Counted from the stretch's first letter, positions 42,916 to 52,439 are shown. The stretch is 64,000 bases of DNA from Desulfovibrio sp. A2 (GCF_000226255.1 NZ_AGFG01000019.1:1-64000), one strand, 5' to 3'. The notes: a model not told the origin generated them from the sequence alone. Made by a program: numbers and translations.

Positions 42916-44499
42916 CTACTTCATGCCGCGCGCCTTGGCCACGGCGAACTTCTTGGCGTCGATGCCGTACTTCTTCACCTTGTAGTTGACGATGCGGTAG
43001 CTCACGCGCAGGTCGCGGGCGGCCTGCAGCATGTTGCCCCGCGCCTTCTTCAGTGCGTCCACCAGCAGTTCCTGCTCGAACTTGGCCACCGCCTCGCAGA
43101 ACGAGAGGTTGGTGTCCGTGGCGGTGGATTCCGCCGTCTGCAACGAGGGCGGCAGATGGTAGGTGCGGATGACCTGTTCGTCGCACACCAGCACGGCGCG
43201 TTCGATGCAGTTCTTCAGTTCGCGGATGTTGCCGGGCCAGTGGTACTGCGTCAGCAGGTCGATGGCCGGGGTGGAGATGCGCTTGATGCTGCGCGCATAC
43301 TCCTCGGAGTAGATGCGCAGGAAGTGTTCCGCCAGCGGCAGGATGTCCTCGCGCCGCTCGCGCAGCGGGGGAATGAAGATGGGGAACACGTTGATGCGGT
43401 AGTACAGATCCTCGCGGAACAGCCCCCGCTCGACCAGTTCTTCCAGCGGCTGGTGGGTGGCGCAGATCAGGCGCACGTCCACGGTGATGGTCTGTTCGCT
43501 GCCCAGGCGCTGGATTTCCTGCTCCTGGATGGCGCGCAGCACCTTGGCCTGGGCGTTGGGCGACAGTTCGCCCACTTCGTCCAGGAACAGGGTGCCCTTG
43601 TTGGCCAGTTCGAACAGGCCCTTCTTGGTGTGCACGGCCCCGGTGAAGGCGCCCTTCTGGTAGCCGAACAGTTCGCTTTCCACCAGCTCGGAGGGCAGCG
43701 CGGCGCAGTTCAGCTTGATCAGCGGCATCTCGCGCCGAGGGCTGGTCTGGTGGATGGCTTCCGCCAGCAGTTCCTTGCCGGTGCCCGATTCGCCGCGCAG
43801 CAGCGCGGTGGCGCGACTGGGGCCAACCTGGGCCGCCTGGTTCAGCACCAGCCGCATGGCCTTGGACGCGGCAACCACGTTGGACGGGGTGAACCCGATG
43901 TCGTTGCTGTCGCCCACGATGAGGCCCTGGGTCATCAGGTGCTTCTGGCGGGCCATTTCCTCCTGCAGGTACGAGGCGTGGTTGGCGATCATGCCCGCCA
44001 CCACCTCCAGGAACCGGCAGTGCGATTCCAATTGCGGCATGGGCACCGAGGGGGTGTCCACGCTCAGGGTGCCGATCACCTCGCGGCCCTGCCGGGGTTC
44101 GTCGGCGGGGCCCAGCACCGGCACGCAGATGAAGGCCAGGGTTTCCTGCTCCTCGTCCGTGCGGCCGAAGGCCTTGTTCAAAAACGCCGGGTGGTCCTTG
44201 ATGCGCGGCACGATGACCGGCTGGCCCGTCGAGAACACCTGCCCCGTCACGCCCACGCCCGGCTCGTATTCCACGTGGTCCGCCTTGGCGGGCGTCTGCG
44301 ACAGGCTGAGCTTGAGGGTGCGGGTCTCCGGGTCGAAGATGACGATGTGCGGCCGCTGGAAGTCATGGTTTTCAGCCAGCGTGCGGAGCAGCGACTTCAG
44401 GGTGGACTGAAACGGCCGCTGCGGCCCCATGTCGGACACGATCTTCTGGAGCGTGCCGAGATAGGGCTGAAGGCGCTTGTCGTCGGTGATGGTGGTCAT
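42916..44499 (-). CDS. Sigma-54-dependent transcriptional activator with GAF domain
   Basis: The 527-aa product has an N-terminal GAF domain (~residues 25-190, GVGVTGQVFSTGQPVIVPRI), an AAA+ central domain (~225-450) with Walker A GESGTGKE, the sigma-54 contact loop GAFTGA, and a C-terminal Fis-like helix-turn-helix (NMLQAARDLRVSYRIVNYKVKKYGI). It resembles NifA-type activators. It starts 4 bases after iorB, so it is part of the ior operon and probably senses a small ligand through GAF. No sigma-54 promoter was seen in front of the operon, so its targets may lie elsewhere. Confidence 0.92.
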   Translation of the reverse strand: MTTITDDKRLQPYLGTLQKIVSDMGPQRPFQSTLKSLLRTLAENHDFQRPHIVIFDPETRTLKLSLSQTPAKADHVEYEPGVGVTGQVFSTGQPVIVPRIKDHPAFLNKAFGRTDEEQETLAFICVPVLGPADEPRQGREVIGTLSVDTPSVPMPQLESHCRFLEVVAGMIANHASYLQEEMARQKHLMTQGLIVGDSNDIGFTPSNVVAASKAMRLVLNQAAQVGPSRATALLRGESGTGKELLAEAIHQTSPRREMPLIKLNCAALPSELVESELFGYQKGAFTGAVHTKKGLFELANKGTLFLDEVGELSPNAQAKVLRAIQEQEIQRLGSEQTITVDVRLICATHQPLEELVERGLFREDLYYRINVFPIFIPPLRERREDILPLAEHFLRIYSEEYARSIKRISTPAIDLLTQYHWPGNIRELKNCIERAVLVCDEQVIRTYHLPPSLQTAESTATDTNLSFCEAVAKFEQELLVDALKKARGNMLQAARDLRVSYRIVNYKVKKYGIDAKKFAVAKARGMK

Positions 44500-44503
44500 G
44501 CGG

Positions 44504-45121
44504 TCAACTCGCGGAGGCAACGGCCCGAACGCCCAGTTCGACCGCCCTCAGGTTCATGTCCATGAGTTTGGGGGCAAGATGGACGCGGATGGCGGCTTCC
44601 AGCGCTTCCGGGCCGAAGGGCAGAAGCCCCGTGGCGCAGGCCGCGCCCAGCAGCACGCTGTTGCCCGCCTGCACCGAACCGGCCTGAAGGCCCAGGGTGC
44701 GGCAGGGCAGAAACCACGATTTCGCGGCGCAGCCTTCCACCTTGGCGCGGATGCGCTCCATCTCGGGGTAGGCTTCGCGCCCGGTGGAAACGCCCACCGG
44801 CGGCAGCGGCTCGGTGTTGGACAGCACGCTCCCCCCGGCGGCCAGGTGGGTCATGCCGCGCAGGGTTTCCAGCGGTTCGAAGCCAAGGATCAGGTCCGCC
44901 TCGCCATGGCCGATCTTGGGGCTCATCCAGCCGCCGAGCAGGATGGTGGATTCCACCACCCCGCCGCGCTGGGCCATGCCGTGGATTTCGCCGGAGGTCA
45001 CCTCCAGCCCCTGGTCCAGGGCGGTGCGGGCCAGCAGGGTGGTGGCGGTCAGGGTGCCCTGCCCGCCCACGCCGGTGAGATAGATGCGGATGCGCCCTTT
45101 TGCGGTTGCTGCGGTGCTCAT
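44504..45121 (-). CDS. iorB: Indolepyruvate:ferredoxin oxidoreductase, beta subunit
   Basis: This 205-aa subunit has the gamma-type 2-oxoacid oxidoreductase fold: RIYLTGVGGQGTLTATTLLARTAL, GEIHGMAQRGGVVESTILLG and ADLILGFEPLETLRGM. With IorA it oxidises arylpyruvates from aromatic amino acids to aryl-CoA. Its ATG overlaps the iorA stop by 4 bases and the sigma-54 activator begins 4 bases later. Confidence 0.92.
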   Translation of the reverse strand: MSTAATAKGRIRIYLTGVGGQGTLTATTLLARTALDQGLEVTSGEIHGMAQRGGVVESTILLGGWMSPKIGHGEADLILGFEPLETLRGMTHLAAGGSVLSNTEPLPPVGVSTGREAYPEMERIRAKVEGCAAKSWFLPCRTLGLQAGSVQAGNSVLLGAACATGLLPFGPEALEAAIRVHLAPKLMDMNLRAVELGVRAVASAS

Positions 45122-46995
45122 GCGTCGCTCCTCTTGCGGGCCTTGATGGTGTCCGCGACCTGCAGACAGACCATGCAGCCGCCGCAGAGGTTTTCATCCA
45201 CGTGGATGCCCGTGTCGTCCCGGAAGAAGGCGGGGCAGGCCAGGTTTTCCAGGCAGTCGACCACGCCGGGCCCCTGCTCGGCCACGTAGGCGACCTGGTT
45301 GCGTGGCTTCTTCAGGGTGCGCCGGGCGTAGAGCACGCACGGCTCCTCGGCGATGATCACGCGCACGCCGGAGCGTTCCTTCATCTCCGCCAAGGCCTTC
45401 ATGGTGGATTTGACGTTGAAGGGCCGCACCTTGACCACGTCGGCCACGCCGCAGCCGCGCACCACGGCCTCTATGTCCAGGTGCACGCAGGCGTTGCCCA
45501 GCACTTCCTGGATCACGCCGGGGTTGGGCTGGTGGCCGGTCATGGCCGTGGTGCCGTTATCCAGCACCACCACGATCAGGTCGTGCTTGTTGAACACCGC
45601 GTTGACCAGCCCGGTGATGCCGGAATGGAAGAAGGTGGAATCGCCGATGAAGGCCAGCGTGGGCTTGCCCGAGGCCGTGGCGAAACCGGAACCGGAGGAC
45701 ACCGAGGATCCCATGCAGAACAGGAAGTCGGCCATACGCAGGGGCGGCAGCAGGCCCAGCGTGTAGCAGCCGATGTCGCTGGAGTACACGGCGTCGTCGC
45801 CGAACACCTTGCGCACGGCGTAGTACAGCGCGCGGTGCGAGCAGCCGGGGCACAGGTTGGGCGGCCGCACGGGCAGGGCCGTTTCCGGGTCGCAGGCCAT
45901 CGGCAGCCGGGCGGTTTCGCCCAGCAGGTCGGCCAGGGCCTGGGTGACGGTCTGGGTGGAATATTCGCCGTAGATGGTCAGCGCGCCGCCCTTGCCGCTG
46001 ACGGCCACGGACAGACCCTTGCGCTGGACGAGCGCGCGCACGTCGTTCTCCAGCAGGGGCTCCAGTTCTTCCAGCACCAGCACGGCGTCGCATTCGGACA
46101 GGAAGTCGGTCAGCAGGTCTTCCGGCAGGGGCCAGGTCATGCCAAGGTCCAGCACCTTCACCCGGTCGGCCCAGCCCGTCTCGTGCAGGGCGTCGGACAA
46201 GTAGGCGCGGCTTATGCCGCTGGCGATGACGCCGAAGCGCCCGTCGCCGCGCACGGTGTTCCACGGCGAATGTTCGGCCTTTTCCCGGGCCGTGCCCAGA
46301 TGCCTGACCAGTTCGGCGTGGCGCACCCGGGCCACGGCGGGCACGGGCACGAAGCGCCGGGGGTTGCGCTGGAAGGGCACGATGGGCGCGGCCTGGCCCA
46401 GCGGGCCGTATTCCACCGCGCCGCGCAGGTGGTTGACGCGGGTGGTGGTGCGCAGCAGCACGGGCTGTTCAAGCTCGCGCGCCAGCAGCAGCGCGTCGCG
46501 CGTCATGTCCTTGGCTTCCTGCGCCGTGGCGGGCTCGAAGCACGGCATGCCCGCGAAGCGGGCGTAGGTGCGGTTGTCCTGCTCGTTCTGGCTGGCGTGG
46601 CAACCGGGGTCGTCGGCGGAAAGCAGCACCAGCCCGCCGGGCAGCCCGGTGTAGGTCATGGTCAGCAGGGGGTCTGCGGCCACGTTGACGCCCACGTGCT
46701 TCATGGTCACCAGGGTCAGGGCTCCGGCCAGGGACGCGCCCGCCCCCACTTCCATGGCCACCTTCTCGTTCACCGAATATTCCAGGCGGTACCGGCCTCC
46801 GCCGCCGATGCGGCGGAAGGTGTCGGGCACTTCGGACGAGGGCGTGCCGGGGTAGCAGACAACCAGGTTGACGCCCGCCTCCAGCGCGCCGCGCACGATG
46901 GCCTCGTTGCCCAGCAGCAGGCGGCGCGCGCCCGGCTCGTCGGCCAGCAGGGGGTTCACCGGGCGCGGGGCCAGGTTTGCGGTGGATTCGCTCAT
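45118..46995 (-). CDS. iorA: Indolepyruvate:ferredoxin oxidoreductase, alpha subunit
   Basis: The 625-aa alpha subunit joins pyrimidine- and TPP-binding halves: LLLGNEAIVRGALEAGVNLVVCYPGTPSSEV at the start and GCSHRALYYAVRK, SDIGCYTLG and CMGSSVSSGSGFA in the TPP half (GDSTFFHSGITGLVNAVFNKHD binds Mg). The C-terminus is unusual. IorA normally ends in two complete 4Fe-4S motifs. Here the first CxxCxxC is gone and only scattered Cys remain (VDCLENLACP and CGGCMVCLQV), without the final CP. So at most one cluster can form. It follows the TPR gene by 4 bases. Confidence 0.9.
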   Translation of the reverse strand: MSESTANLAPRPVNPLLADEPGARRLLLGNEAIVRGALEAGVNLVVCYPGTPSSEVPDTFRRIGGGGRYRLEYSVNEKVAMEVGAGASLAGALTLVTMKHVGVNVAADPLLTMTYTGLPGGLVLLSADDPGCHASQNEQDNRTYARFAGMPCFEPATAQEAKDMTRDALLLARELEQPVLLRTTTRVNHLRGAVEYGPLGQAAPIVPFQRNPRRFVPVPAVARVRHAELVRHLGTAREKAEHSPWNTVRGDGRFGVIASGISRAYLSDALHETGWADRVKVLDLGMTWPLPEDLLTDFLSECDAVLVLEELEPLLENDVRALVQRKGLSVAVSGKGGALTIYGEYSTQTVTQALADLLGETARLPMACDPETALPVRPPNLCPGCSHRALYYAVRKVFGDDAVYSSDIGCYTLGLLPPLRMADFLFCMGSSVSSGSGFATASGKPTLAFIGDSTFFHSGITGLVNAVFNKHDLIVVVLDNGTTAMTGHQPNPGVIQEVLGNACVHLDIEAVVRGCGVADVVKVRPFNVKSTMKALAEMKERSGVRVIIAEEPCVLYARRTLKKPRNQVAYVAEQGPGVVDCLENLACPAFFRDDTGIHVDENLCGGCMVCLQVADTIKARKRSDA

Positions 46996-46999
46996 GGAC

Positions 47000-47695
47000 T
47001 TACGCGCCCCCCTTCTGCATGCGGGCCTTCAGCGCTTCCACGCGGCTCTTGAAGTAGTCCTTGTTGCCCGCGGAATCGGAAGCCATCAGCTGCTCGTAGG
47101 CGGCCACGGCGCGTTCCAGCTTGCCCGCACGCTCGGCCACGACCGCCAACTGGCCGCGCACGGCGTTGCGCGAAATCTCGCTCACCGAGCCTTCCAGCCC
47201 TTCCAGCACGGCCAGGGCTTCGGCATCCTTGCCCGCCTGCGACAGGGCCTGCGCGCGGCCGATGCGGGCCACCACGCCGGTGGCGCCGTCGGCGGCGGCA
47301 AGGCGTTCCCAGGTGGCGGCGGCCTTGTCGTAGTCCTTCTGCTCCATGGCGGCGGCGGCAAGGTCCAGCAGCACGGCGTTGCGCACGCCCGACGGGGCCT
47401 TGGCCGCGAAGCCTTCCAGCGCCTGCACGCGTTCCGCGCCGGTCTTGGTGGCGATGATCATGCCCAGATCGGCCTGCGCCTCGCGCGTCTGCTCGGCGGC
47501 CCACCAGCGGTAGCCCGCGCCCGCGCCAGCGGCCAGCACCAGCACGCCGAGACCGGCGGCGATGGTGCGGGCGTTGTCAAGCACGAAGCGCAGCAGCGGC
47601 GCGGCCTCTCCGGCCACCTCGCCCTGCAGCGGCTGAGGAATTTCAGGTTGCTGCTGGGCGCGCGGCAGGCCTTTCCGGATTGTGTTCTCCGACAT
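47000..47695 (-). CDS. Membrane-anchored TPR-like protein (YfgM/DUF2133 type)
   Basis: The 231-aa product has a basic, Gln/Pro-rich N-terminus, one membrane helix (TIAAGLGVLVLAAGAGAGY, ~residues 42-60) and a periplasmic helical-repeat region with four or five TPR-like units (NAVLLDLAAAAMEQKDYDKAAA, ARIGRAQALSQAGKDAEALA, GQLAVVAERAGKLERAVAAYEQL). This resembles YfgM-type partners of the Sec translocon or outer-membrane assembly. It is the first gene of the ior operon, which is unexpected; it may simply share the promoter. The start ATG is at 47695. Confidence 0.8.
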   Translation of the reverse strand: MSENTIRKGLPRAQQQPEIPQPLQGEVAGEAAPLLRFVLDNARTIAAGLGVLVLAAGAGAGYRWWAAEQTREAQADLGMIIATKTGAERVQALEGFAAKAPSGVRNAVLLDLAAAAMEQKDYDKAAATWERLAAADGATGVVARIGRAQALSQAGKDAEALAVLEGLEGSVSEISRNAVRGQLAVVAERAGKLERAVAAYEQLMASDSAGNKDYFKSRVEALKARMQKGGA

Positions 47696-47757
47696 GCGAA
47701 TGCTCCTTGGAATGCGGCGCATGGCCGCTTTGTGACTGGAAATGGCGAAGCCCGATT

Positions 47758-47786
47758 CTTTTACGTGCCCATTACAGAAATGTCAA
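47758..47786 (-). promoter_or_regulatory. Promoter of the TPR-iorAB operon
   Basis: On the minus strand a consensus TTGACA (47786-47781) and TAAAAG (47763-47758) are 17 bp apart. The predicted start is about 56 bases before the TPR gene ATG. Confidence 0.7.
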
Positions 47787-48018
47787 AAGGATTCCGGGCG
47801 GTAGCCGGTTCCTCGCGGCCCGCCTGGCCGCGCGGTTTTTGACAAGGCCTTTTCCACTCGACGGCTCGGGGCGCGCAAATCATGCAAGACGCATTGCGCG
47901 ATGCGCCCGCCCCGGTCCCGGACCGGACATTCCCTCGCCCTTCCCGCAGGCCTCCGGCCGCCCGTTCCCCGTCCCGCGCGCGTCCGCTCCGCCTGCCGGG
48001 CGGGCCATGGCCCGCCTG
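47787..48018. other. Divergent region between the TPR gene and proA
   Basis: No gene is supported. GC-rich, with a second unpaired TTGACA near 47838 that lacks a -10. The proA promoter candidate lies at its right edge. Confidence 0.35.
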
Positions 48019-48047
48019 TTGCGTTGCCGGGGGGCTGCGGCTATAGC
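48019..48047 (+). promoter_or_regulatory. Candidate promoter of proA
   Basis: TTGCGT (48019-48024) and TATAGC (48042-48047) are 17 bp apart, about 57 bases before the likely ATG. Confidence 0.5.
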
Positions 48048-48109
48048 AATCTTTCGTAACCTTCACGTCGTTCCGTCGCCACGCGGAACGCCAGAGCGCC
48101 GGAGCCGCC

Positions 48110-49423
48110 ATGAGCACGCAGAACACCAGCCCCGCCAAGGGCACGGCACAGGACGCCGACACGGGCGACATCGCCCTGCTCGTCGAATCCATGGGCAAGC
48201 GCGCCAAGGCCGCCGCCCGCAAGCTGGCCGCCGCGTCCCCCGCCGCCAAGATCGACGCCCTGCTCCGCCTGGCCGGGCTGCTGGAATCGCGCGAGTCCGA
48301 CATGCTGGCCGCCAACGCGCGCGACCTCGCCGCCGCCGAGGCCGCGGGCATGGACGCCCCGCGCATGGACCGCCTGCGTCTTACCCCGCGCATCATGGCC
48401 GAAATGGCCGCCGCCTGCCGCCACGTGGCGGGCCTGCCCGACCCCGTGGGCGCCGTGGAAACCCAGTGGCAGCGCCCCAACGGCCTGCTGGTGGGCCGCA
48501 TGCGCATTCCCCTCGGCGTCATCGCCATCATTTACGAATCGCGCCCCAACGTGACCATCGATTCCGCCATCCTGTGCCTGAAGGCGGGCAACGCGGTGAT
48601 CCTGCGCGGCGGGTCCGAGGCCATCCACTCCAACCTGGCGCTGGCCGGGCTCATCGCCGAGGCCATGGCCGGGGCGGGCCTGCCCGGTGACGCGGTGCAG
48701 GTGGTCTCGCGCACCGACCGGGCCGCCGTGGGCGCGCTGTGCGCACTGGAACGGTACATCGACGTGATCATCCCGCGCGGGGGCGAAACGCTCATCCGCG
48801 CCGTGGTGCAGCAGGCCACCATGCCCGTGCTCAAGCACTACAAGGGCGTGTGCCACGCCTACGTGGACGCGGGCGCGGACCTGGGCCAGGCCGTGGATAT
48901 CGTCTTCAACGGCAAGGTGCAGCGCCCCGGCGTGTGCAACGCGCTGGAATGCCTGCTGGTCCACAAGGACGAGGCGGCCGCGCTGCTGCCCGCCGTGGCC
49001 GCCCGGCTGGCCCCGGCCGGGGTGACCTTCCGGGCGTGCCCGGCATCGCTGCCGCTGCTGGGCGCATCGGCCACCGCCGCCGCGCCGGAAGACTACGGCA
49101 TGGAGTTCCACGACCTGATCCTGGCCGTGCGCGTGGTGGACGACATGGACGAGGCGCTGGCCCACATCGCCGCGCACGGGTCCAACCACACCGAAATCAT
49201 CTGCACCCGCGACCACGCCAACGCCATGCGCTTTTTGCGCGAGGCCGACGCCTCCATGGTGGCGGTGAACGCCTCCACCCGCTTCAACGACGGCGGACAG
49301 CTGGGCCTTGGCGCGGAGATCGGCATCAGCACGTCCAAGCTGCATTCTTACGGCCCCATGGGCGTGCAGGAACTGACCACCACCAAGTTCGTGGTATTCG
49401 GCGCGGGCCAGGTGCGGGAATAG
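48110..49423 (+). CDS. proA: Glutamate-5-semialdehyde dehydrogenase
   Basis: ProA reduces gamma-glutamyl phosphate to the semialdehyde in proline synthesis. The 437-aa product has IIYESRPNVTIDSAILCLKAGNAV, the catalytic Cys in QRPGVCNALECLLVHKD and NASTRFNDGGQLGLGAEIGIST, all family-specific. proB is not in the window. A ggag site lies just before the ATG. nadD starts 117 bases later, so they may be co-transcribed. Confidence 0.97.
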   Translation: MSTQNTSPAKGTAQDADTGDIALLVESMGKRAKAAARKLAAASPAAKIDALLRLAGLLESRESDMLAANARDLAAAEAAGMDAPRMDRLRLTPRIMAEMAAACRHVAGLPDPVGAVETQWQRPNGLLVGRMRIPLGVIAIIYESRPNVTIDSAILCLKAGNAVILRGGSEAIHSNLALAGLIAEAMAGAGLPGDAVQVVSRTDRAAVGALCALERYIDVIIPRGGETLIRAVVQQATMPVLKHYKGVCHAYVDAGADLGQAVDIVFNGKVQRPGVCNALECLLVHKDEAAALLPAVAARLAPAGVTFRACPASLPLLGASATAAAPEDYGMEFHDLILAVRVVDDMDEALAHIAAHGSNHTEIICTRDHANAMRFLREADASMVAVNASTRFNDGGQLGLGAEIGISTSKLHSYGPMGVQELTTTKFVVFGAGQVRE

Positions 49424-49539
49424 CGGGAATAGCGGAACACGCGAAAGCGGCGCGCGGGCGGCTGGCCTCCTGCCGCGCCGCGCGCGGTACGCAAGCGCTT
49501 GCTGCTCAGGCAGAACACCACGGAGACGGCGAAACCTTC

Positions 49540-50370
49540 ATGCGGCGCATCGGCATACTCGGCGGCAGCTTCAACCCGGTCCATGCGGGCCACCTGCGCC
49601 TGGCCATCGAGGTGGCCGAGGCGCTGCGGCCGGAGCGCATCGACCTCGTGCCGTGCGCCGTGCCTCCCCACAAGAGCGGGCACGATCTGCTGCCCTTCGA
49701 GCTGCGGCTGGCCCTGCTGGAGAGCGCCGTGCGCCCCTTTCCAGCCCTTGCGGTGAACGCCCTGGAGGGCGGGCGCAGGGGGCCGTCGTACACCTGGGAC
49801 ACCCTGCACGCCTACCGCACCGCCGAGCCGGACGCCGCGCCGTTCTTCATCCTGGGCGGCGAGGATTTCGAGATGCTGCCCCACTGGCACAAGGGCGCGG
49901 AGTTGCCGCGCATCGCCGACTTCGTGGTGGTGCCCCGCGCGGGCAGCGGTCCGGAAGCCTTCCGGGCCGCGCTGGCCGCCCACTGGCCGGATGCTGCGCC
50001 GCTGCCGTCCGCCCCGCCCACTCCAGAGGAAACGGACGGGCCCGCCCATGCCGTGCCGGGCATGGAGCGCCACCTGCTGCCCGGCGGCCCTTACGGCGGC
50101 ACCACCCTGACCTTCCTGCCCCTGCCCCGGCTGGACATCAGCGCATCCCTGTTGCGCGGCAAATGGCTGCGCGGCGCGGACATCCGCCTGCTGGTGCCCG
50201 ACGGGGTGGACCAACTGCTGCGCGCCCACGCCGACGCGGTGCGCCGCTGCTGGGCACGCTCCGCCCCGGTTCCCCATGCTGCTCCCGCGCCGCACGGCTC
50301 CGGACCCCACTGCTCCGGACCCCAAGGCTCCGGCCCCCACTGCTCCGACAAGGACGCCCCATGCGAATGA
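49540..50370 (+). CDS. nadD: Nicotinate-nucleotide adenylyltransferase
   Basis: NadD makes deamido-NAD from nicotinate mononucleotide and ATP. The 276-aa product has the nucleotidyltransferase motif GILGGSFNPVHAGHLRLAIEVAE at the N-terminus and the C-terminal ISASLLR motif (ISSTxIR in relatives). It is longer than usual: a ~45-residue insertion follows VVPRAGSG, and the last ~30 residues come from a 15-bp tandem repeat (50298-50347) that encodes GSGPHCSGPQ-type sequence. Its stop overlaps the next start by 10 bases. Confidence 0.92.
   Translation: MRRIGILGGSFNPVHAGHLRLAIEVAEALRPERIDLVPCAVPPHKSGHDLLPFELRLALLESAVRPFPALAVNALEGGRRGPSYTWDTLHAYRTAEPDAAPFFILGGEDFEMLPHWHKGAELPRIADFVVVPRAGSGPEAFRAALAAHWPDAAPLPSAPPTPEETDGPAHAVPGMERHLLPGGPYGGTTLTFLPLPRLDISASLLRGKWLRGADIRLLVPDGVDQLLRAHADAVRRCWARSAPVPHAAPAPHGSGPHCSGPQGSGPHCSDKDAPCE
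50298..50347 (+). repeat. 15-bp tandem repeat at the 3' end of nadD
   Basis: Three full copies (50298-50312, 50313-50327, 50328-50342) and a partial fourth of a unit close to ctccggaccccactg. The period keeps the reading frame and adds a Gly/Ser/Pro/Cys/His tail to NadD. Such repeats can change copy number. Confidence 0.8.
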
Positions 50371-51176
50371 CCGCCCCCAAGGCCGTGCGCGACAACATCG
50401 CCCGGTCCCGCGCCTATCTGGCGCGCGGCTACCTGACGCGCGCCCTGGAGGCCATGGAAACTGCCCTGCGGGCCTACTCCGGCACCACCCTCATCGGACA
50501 GCCGCGCTTCGAGACGGAAGTGCACATCCACGAATTCGTCAACGACCTGAACCGCAACCACACCGTCCGCAAGTTCTTCGAGCAGCGCAAGGTGTTCTCC
50601 GGTCCCTACGTGGCGTACACGCCCGGCGAGGAACTGTCGCTGGCCGAGCGGCTGGAATCCATCCGCCACGCCATGCTTGAGGATGAGAGAGCGCGCGCGG
50701 CCGAACAGGCCCAGAAGGTGCTGATGCGCAAGATGGAACTGACCGGCAACGGTCAGGCCCGGCTGGACGCGGGCGACCTGCCGCGCGGCCGGGCGTTACT
50801 GCGGCGGGTGGCCGAGGAATGGGGGCATGAGCCTGGAGTGCTCAGCGACATCGGGCAGCGCTTTCTGCGGGCCCGGCTGTTCTACGAGGCGGCGGAACTG
50901 TTCGAGGCCGCGCTGGACGTCTTTCCCGGCGAGGCCCAGGCCTATTCCGGTGCCGTGGCCGCCTACATGGACCTGCGCGAATACCAGAAGGCCGAAAGCG
51001 TGTATTTGCGCGCCTTGCGCCAGTTCGGGTCGCACCCGCGCACCATGCTCAACCTGGCCAAGCTGTACATGGAATGGCGCAAGCGCGACAAGGCGTACGA
51101 ATTCGCCAACCGGGCCGCCCAGGCCGACCCTTCGCTGGCCGAAGCCCGCGAACTGGTGGCCAGGCTCATGCGCTGA
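50361..51176 (+). CDS. TPR-repeat protein
   Basis: The 271-aa product is soluble, with an N-terminal helical part (MRMTAPKAVRDNIARSRAYLARG) and TPR units in the C-terminal half (FLRARLFYEAAELFEAALDVFPG, AYMDLREYQKAESVYLRALRQFG, LAKLYMEWRKRDKAYEFANRAAQ). There is no signal peptide or membrane helix. It is a protein-interaction module; partners are unknown. Its ATG overlaps the nadD stop by 10 bases, so it is translated with nadD. Confidence 0.82.
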   Translation: MRMTAPKAVRDNIARSRAYLARGYLTRALEAMETALRAYSGTTLIGQPRFETEVHIHEFVNDLNRNHTVRKFFEQRKVFSGPYVAYTPGEELSLAERLESIRHAMLEDERARAAEQAQKVLMRKMELTGNGQARLDAGDLPRGRALLRRVAEEWGHEPGVLSDIGQRFLRARLFYEAAELFEAALDVFPGEAQAYSGAVAAYMDLREYQKAESVYLRALRQFGSHPRTMLNLAKLYMEWRKRDKAYEFANRAAQADPSLAEARELVARLMR

Positions 51177-51287
51177 AGGCCGAAACGACGCGACGGGCCG
51201 ACGCCCGCGCGTCAACCCGCCTCTCCTTTTCTTCCGTGCCGCCGGGCAATACCGGTACCGGCAAGACGCCGCCGATGGGATGCGCCG

Positions 51288-52439
51288 TCAGCGGCTTTCC
51301 GGTTCCGCTCCTTCTCCGGCCACGCCGCCCGACACCCGCCGCACCGCCGCGAACACCGCGTCCGGCGTGATGCCCGCCATGCACCGCCCGGCATGGGCGC
51401 AACGCCTGCTGCCGTGCAGCGAGCAGGGACGGCAGGCGTCGCCCGTTTCCAGTACCACGTCGCGCGGGCCTTCGGGGTAGAAACCCCATTCCCGCGTGGT
51501 GGGGCCGAACAGGGCAACCACCGGCGTGCCTACCCCGGCGGCCAGGTGCATGGGGCCGGAATCTCCGGTCACCAGCACGTCTGCGGCGGCCAGCAACGCG
51601 CAGGTTTCGCGCAGGTCGGTGCTGTCCGTGAAATCCGCCGCGAAGGCACCCGACGGCCCGACAGGACCGGCCATACCCGACAGGCCAGCCAGTCCAGCCA
51701 GTCCAGTCAGGGGCCTCTCCTCCCCGCCTTCCGCGCCCCCGGACCTTCCCACCACGAACCACGCATATCCGGCGGCGGAAAGCCGCCGGGCCAGTTCGCG
51801 CCAGGATTCGGCCAGCCAGGCCTTGTCCGGGTGGGTGGAATAGGGATGCAGGGCCACCAGCGGGCGGCGGACGCCGTCTGCATCGCCTGGAGACACGGCG
51901 GGCCCCGCCAGCCCTGCCTCGCGCAGCAGCGCCCTGCCCCGTTCCCGCTCCGCATCGTCCAGCAGGATGCGGGGCAGCAGTTCGCCGCGCGGGGGGGGCG
52001 TGGCCTGCACGGCGCGGGCGTAGCGCTGCGGCACGTTGCAGGCGCGCAGCCGTTCGCGGAACAGCCGCCCGCCGGAACGCAGGAACAGGCGGCGCTCCAG
52101 GGAAAGTTTCGGATAGCGGCGCACCGGGCCGGGCCACAACAGGCCCATCAGGCGGGAACGCAGGGTGCCGTGCAGGTCCAGCAGCCCCGCGCCGGGCAGC
52201 GAAGCCGCCAGCCCGCGCACGAAGCCGGGCAGCGCCGCCGGGCGCAGGTCCGCCGGGTTCGCCGTGGCCACCCGGTCCACGGCCGGGTGGTTGCGGAACA
52301 CCGGGGCCCACTGCGGCCGCGTCAGCACCACGAAGCGCCAGCCATGGGTGCGGTGCAGCCACAGCAGCACGCCCGTGGCCAGCACCACGTCCCCAAGGGC
52401 GCTCAGGCGCACCACCAGCCATGTTCTTGGCAGGACCAT
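51288..52439 (-). CDS. Glycosyltransferase family 9 (heptosyltransferase-like)
   Basis: The 383-aa product resembles WaaF/RfaF-type enzymes that add heptose to LPS core: LVVRLSALGDVVLATGVLLWL at the start, TGDSGPMHLAAGVGTPVVALFGPTTREWG in the ADP-heptose-binding half, and a Cys cluster CRPCSLHGSRRCAHAGRCM near the C-terminus as in other GT9 proteins. A Gly-rich repeat (GLAGLAGLSGMAGPVGPSG) forms an insertion around residue 240. It starts at ATG 52439 after ggagaaagg. It fits with gmhA as part of LPS core synthesis. Confidence 0.87.
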   Translation of the reverse strand: MVLPRTWLVVRLSALGDVVLATGVLLWLHRTHGWRFVVLTRPQWAPVFRNHPAVDRVATANPADLRPAALPGFVRGLAASLPGAGLLDLHGTLRSRLMGLLWPGPVRRYPKLSLERRLFLRSGGRLFRERLRACNVPQRYARAVQATPPPRGELLPRILLDDAERERGRALLREAGLAGPAVSPGDADGVRRPLVALHPYSTHPDKAWLAESWRELARRLSAAGYAWFVVGRSGGAEGGEERPLTGLAGLAGLSGMAGPVGPSGAFAADFTDSTDLRETCALLAAADVLVTGDSGPMHLAAGVGTPVVALFGPTTREWGFYPEGPRDVVLETGDACRPCSLHGSRRCAHAGRCMAGITPDAVFAAVRRVSGGVAGEGAEPESR

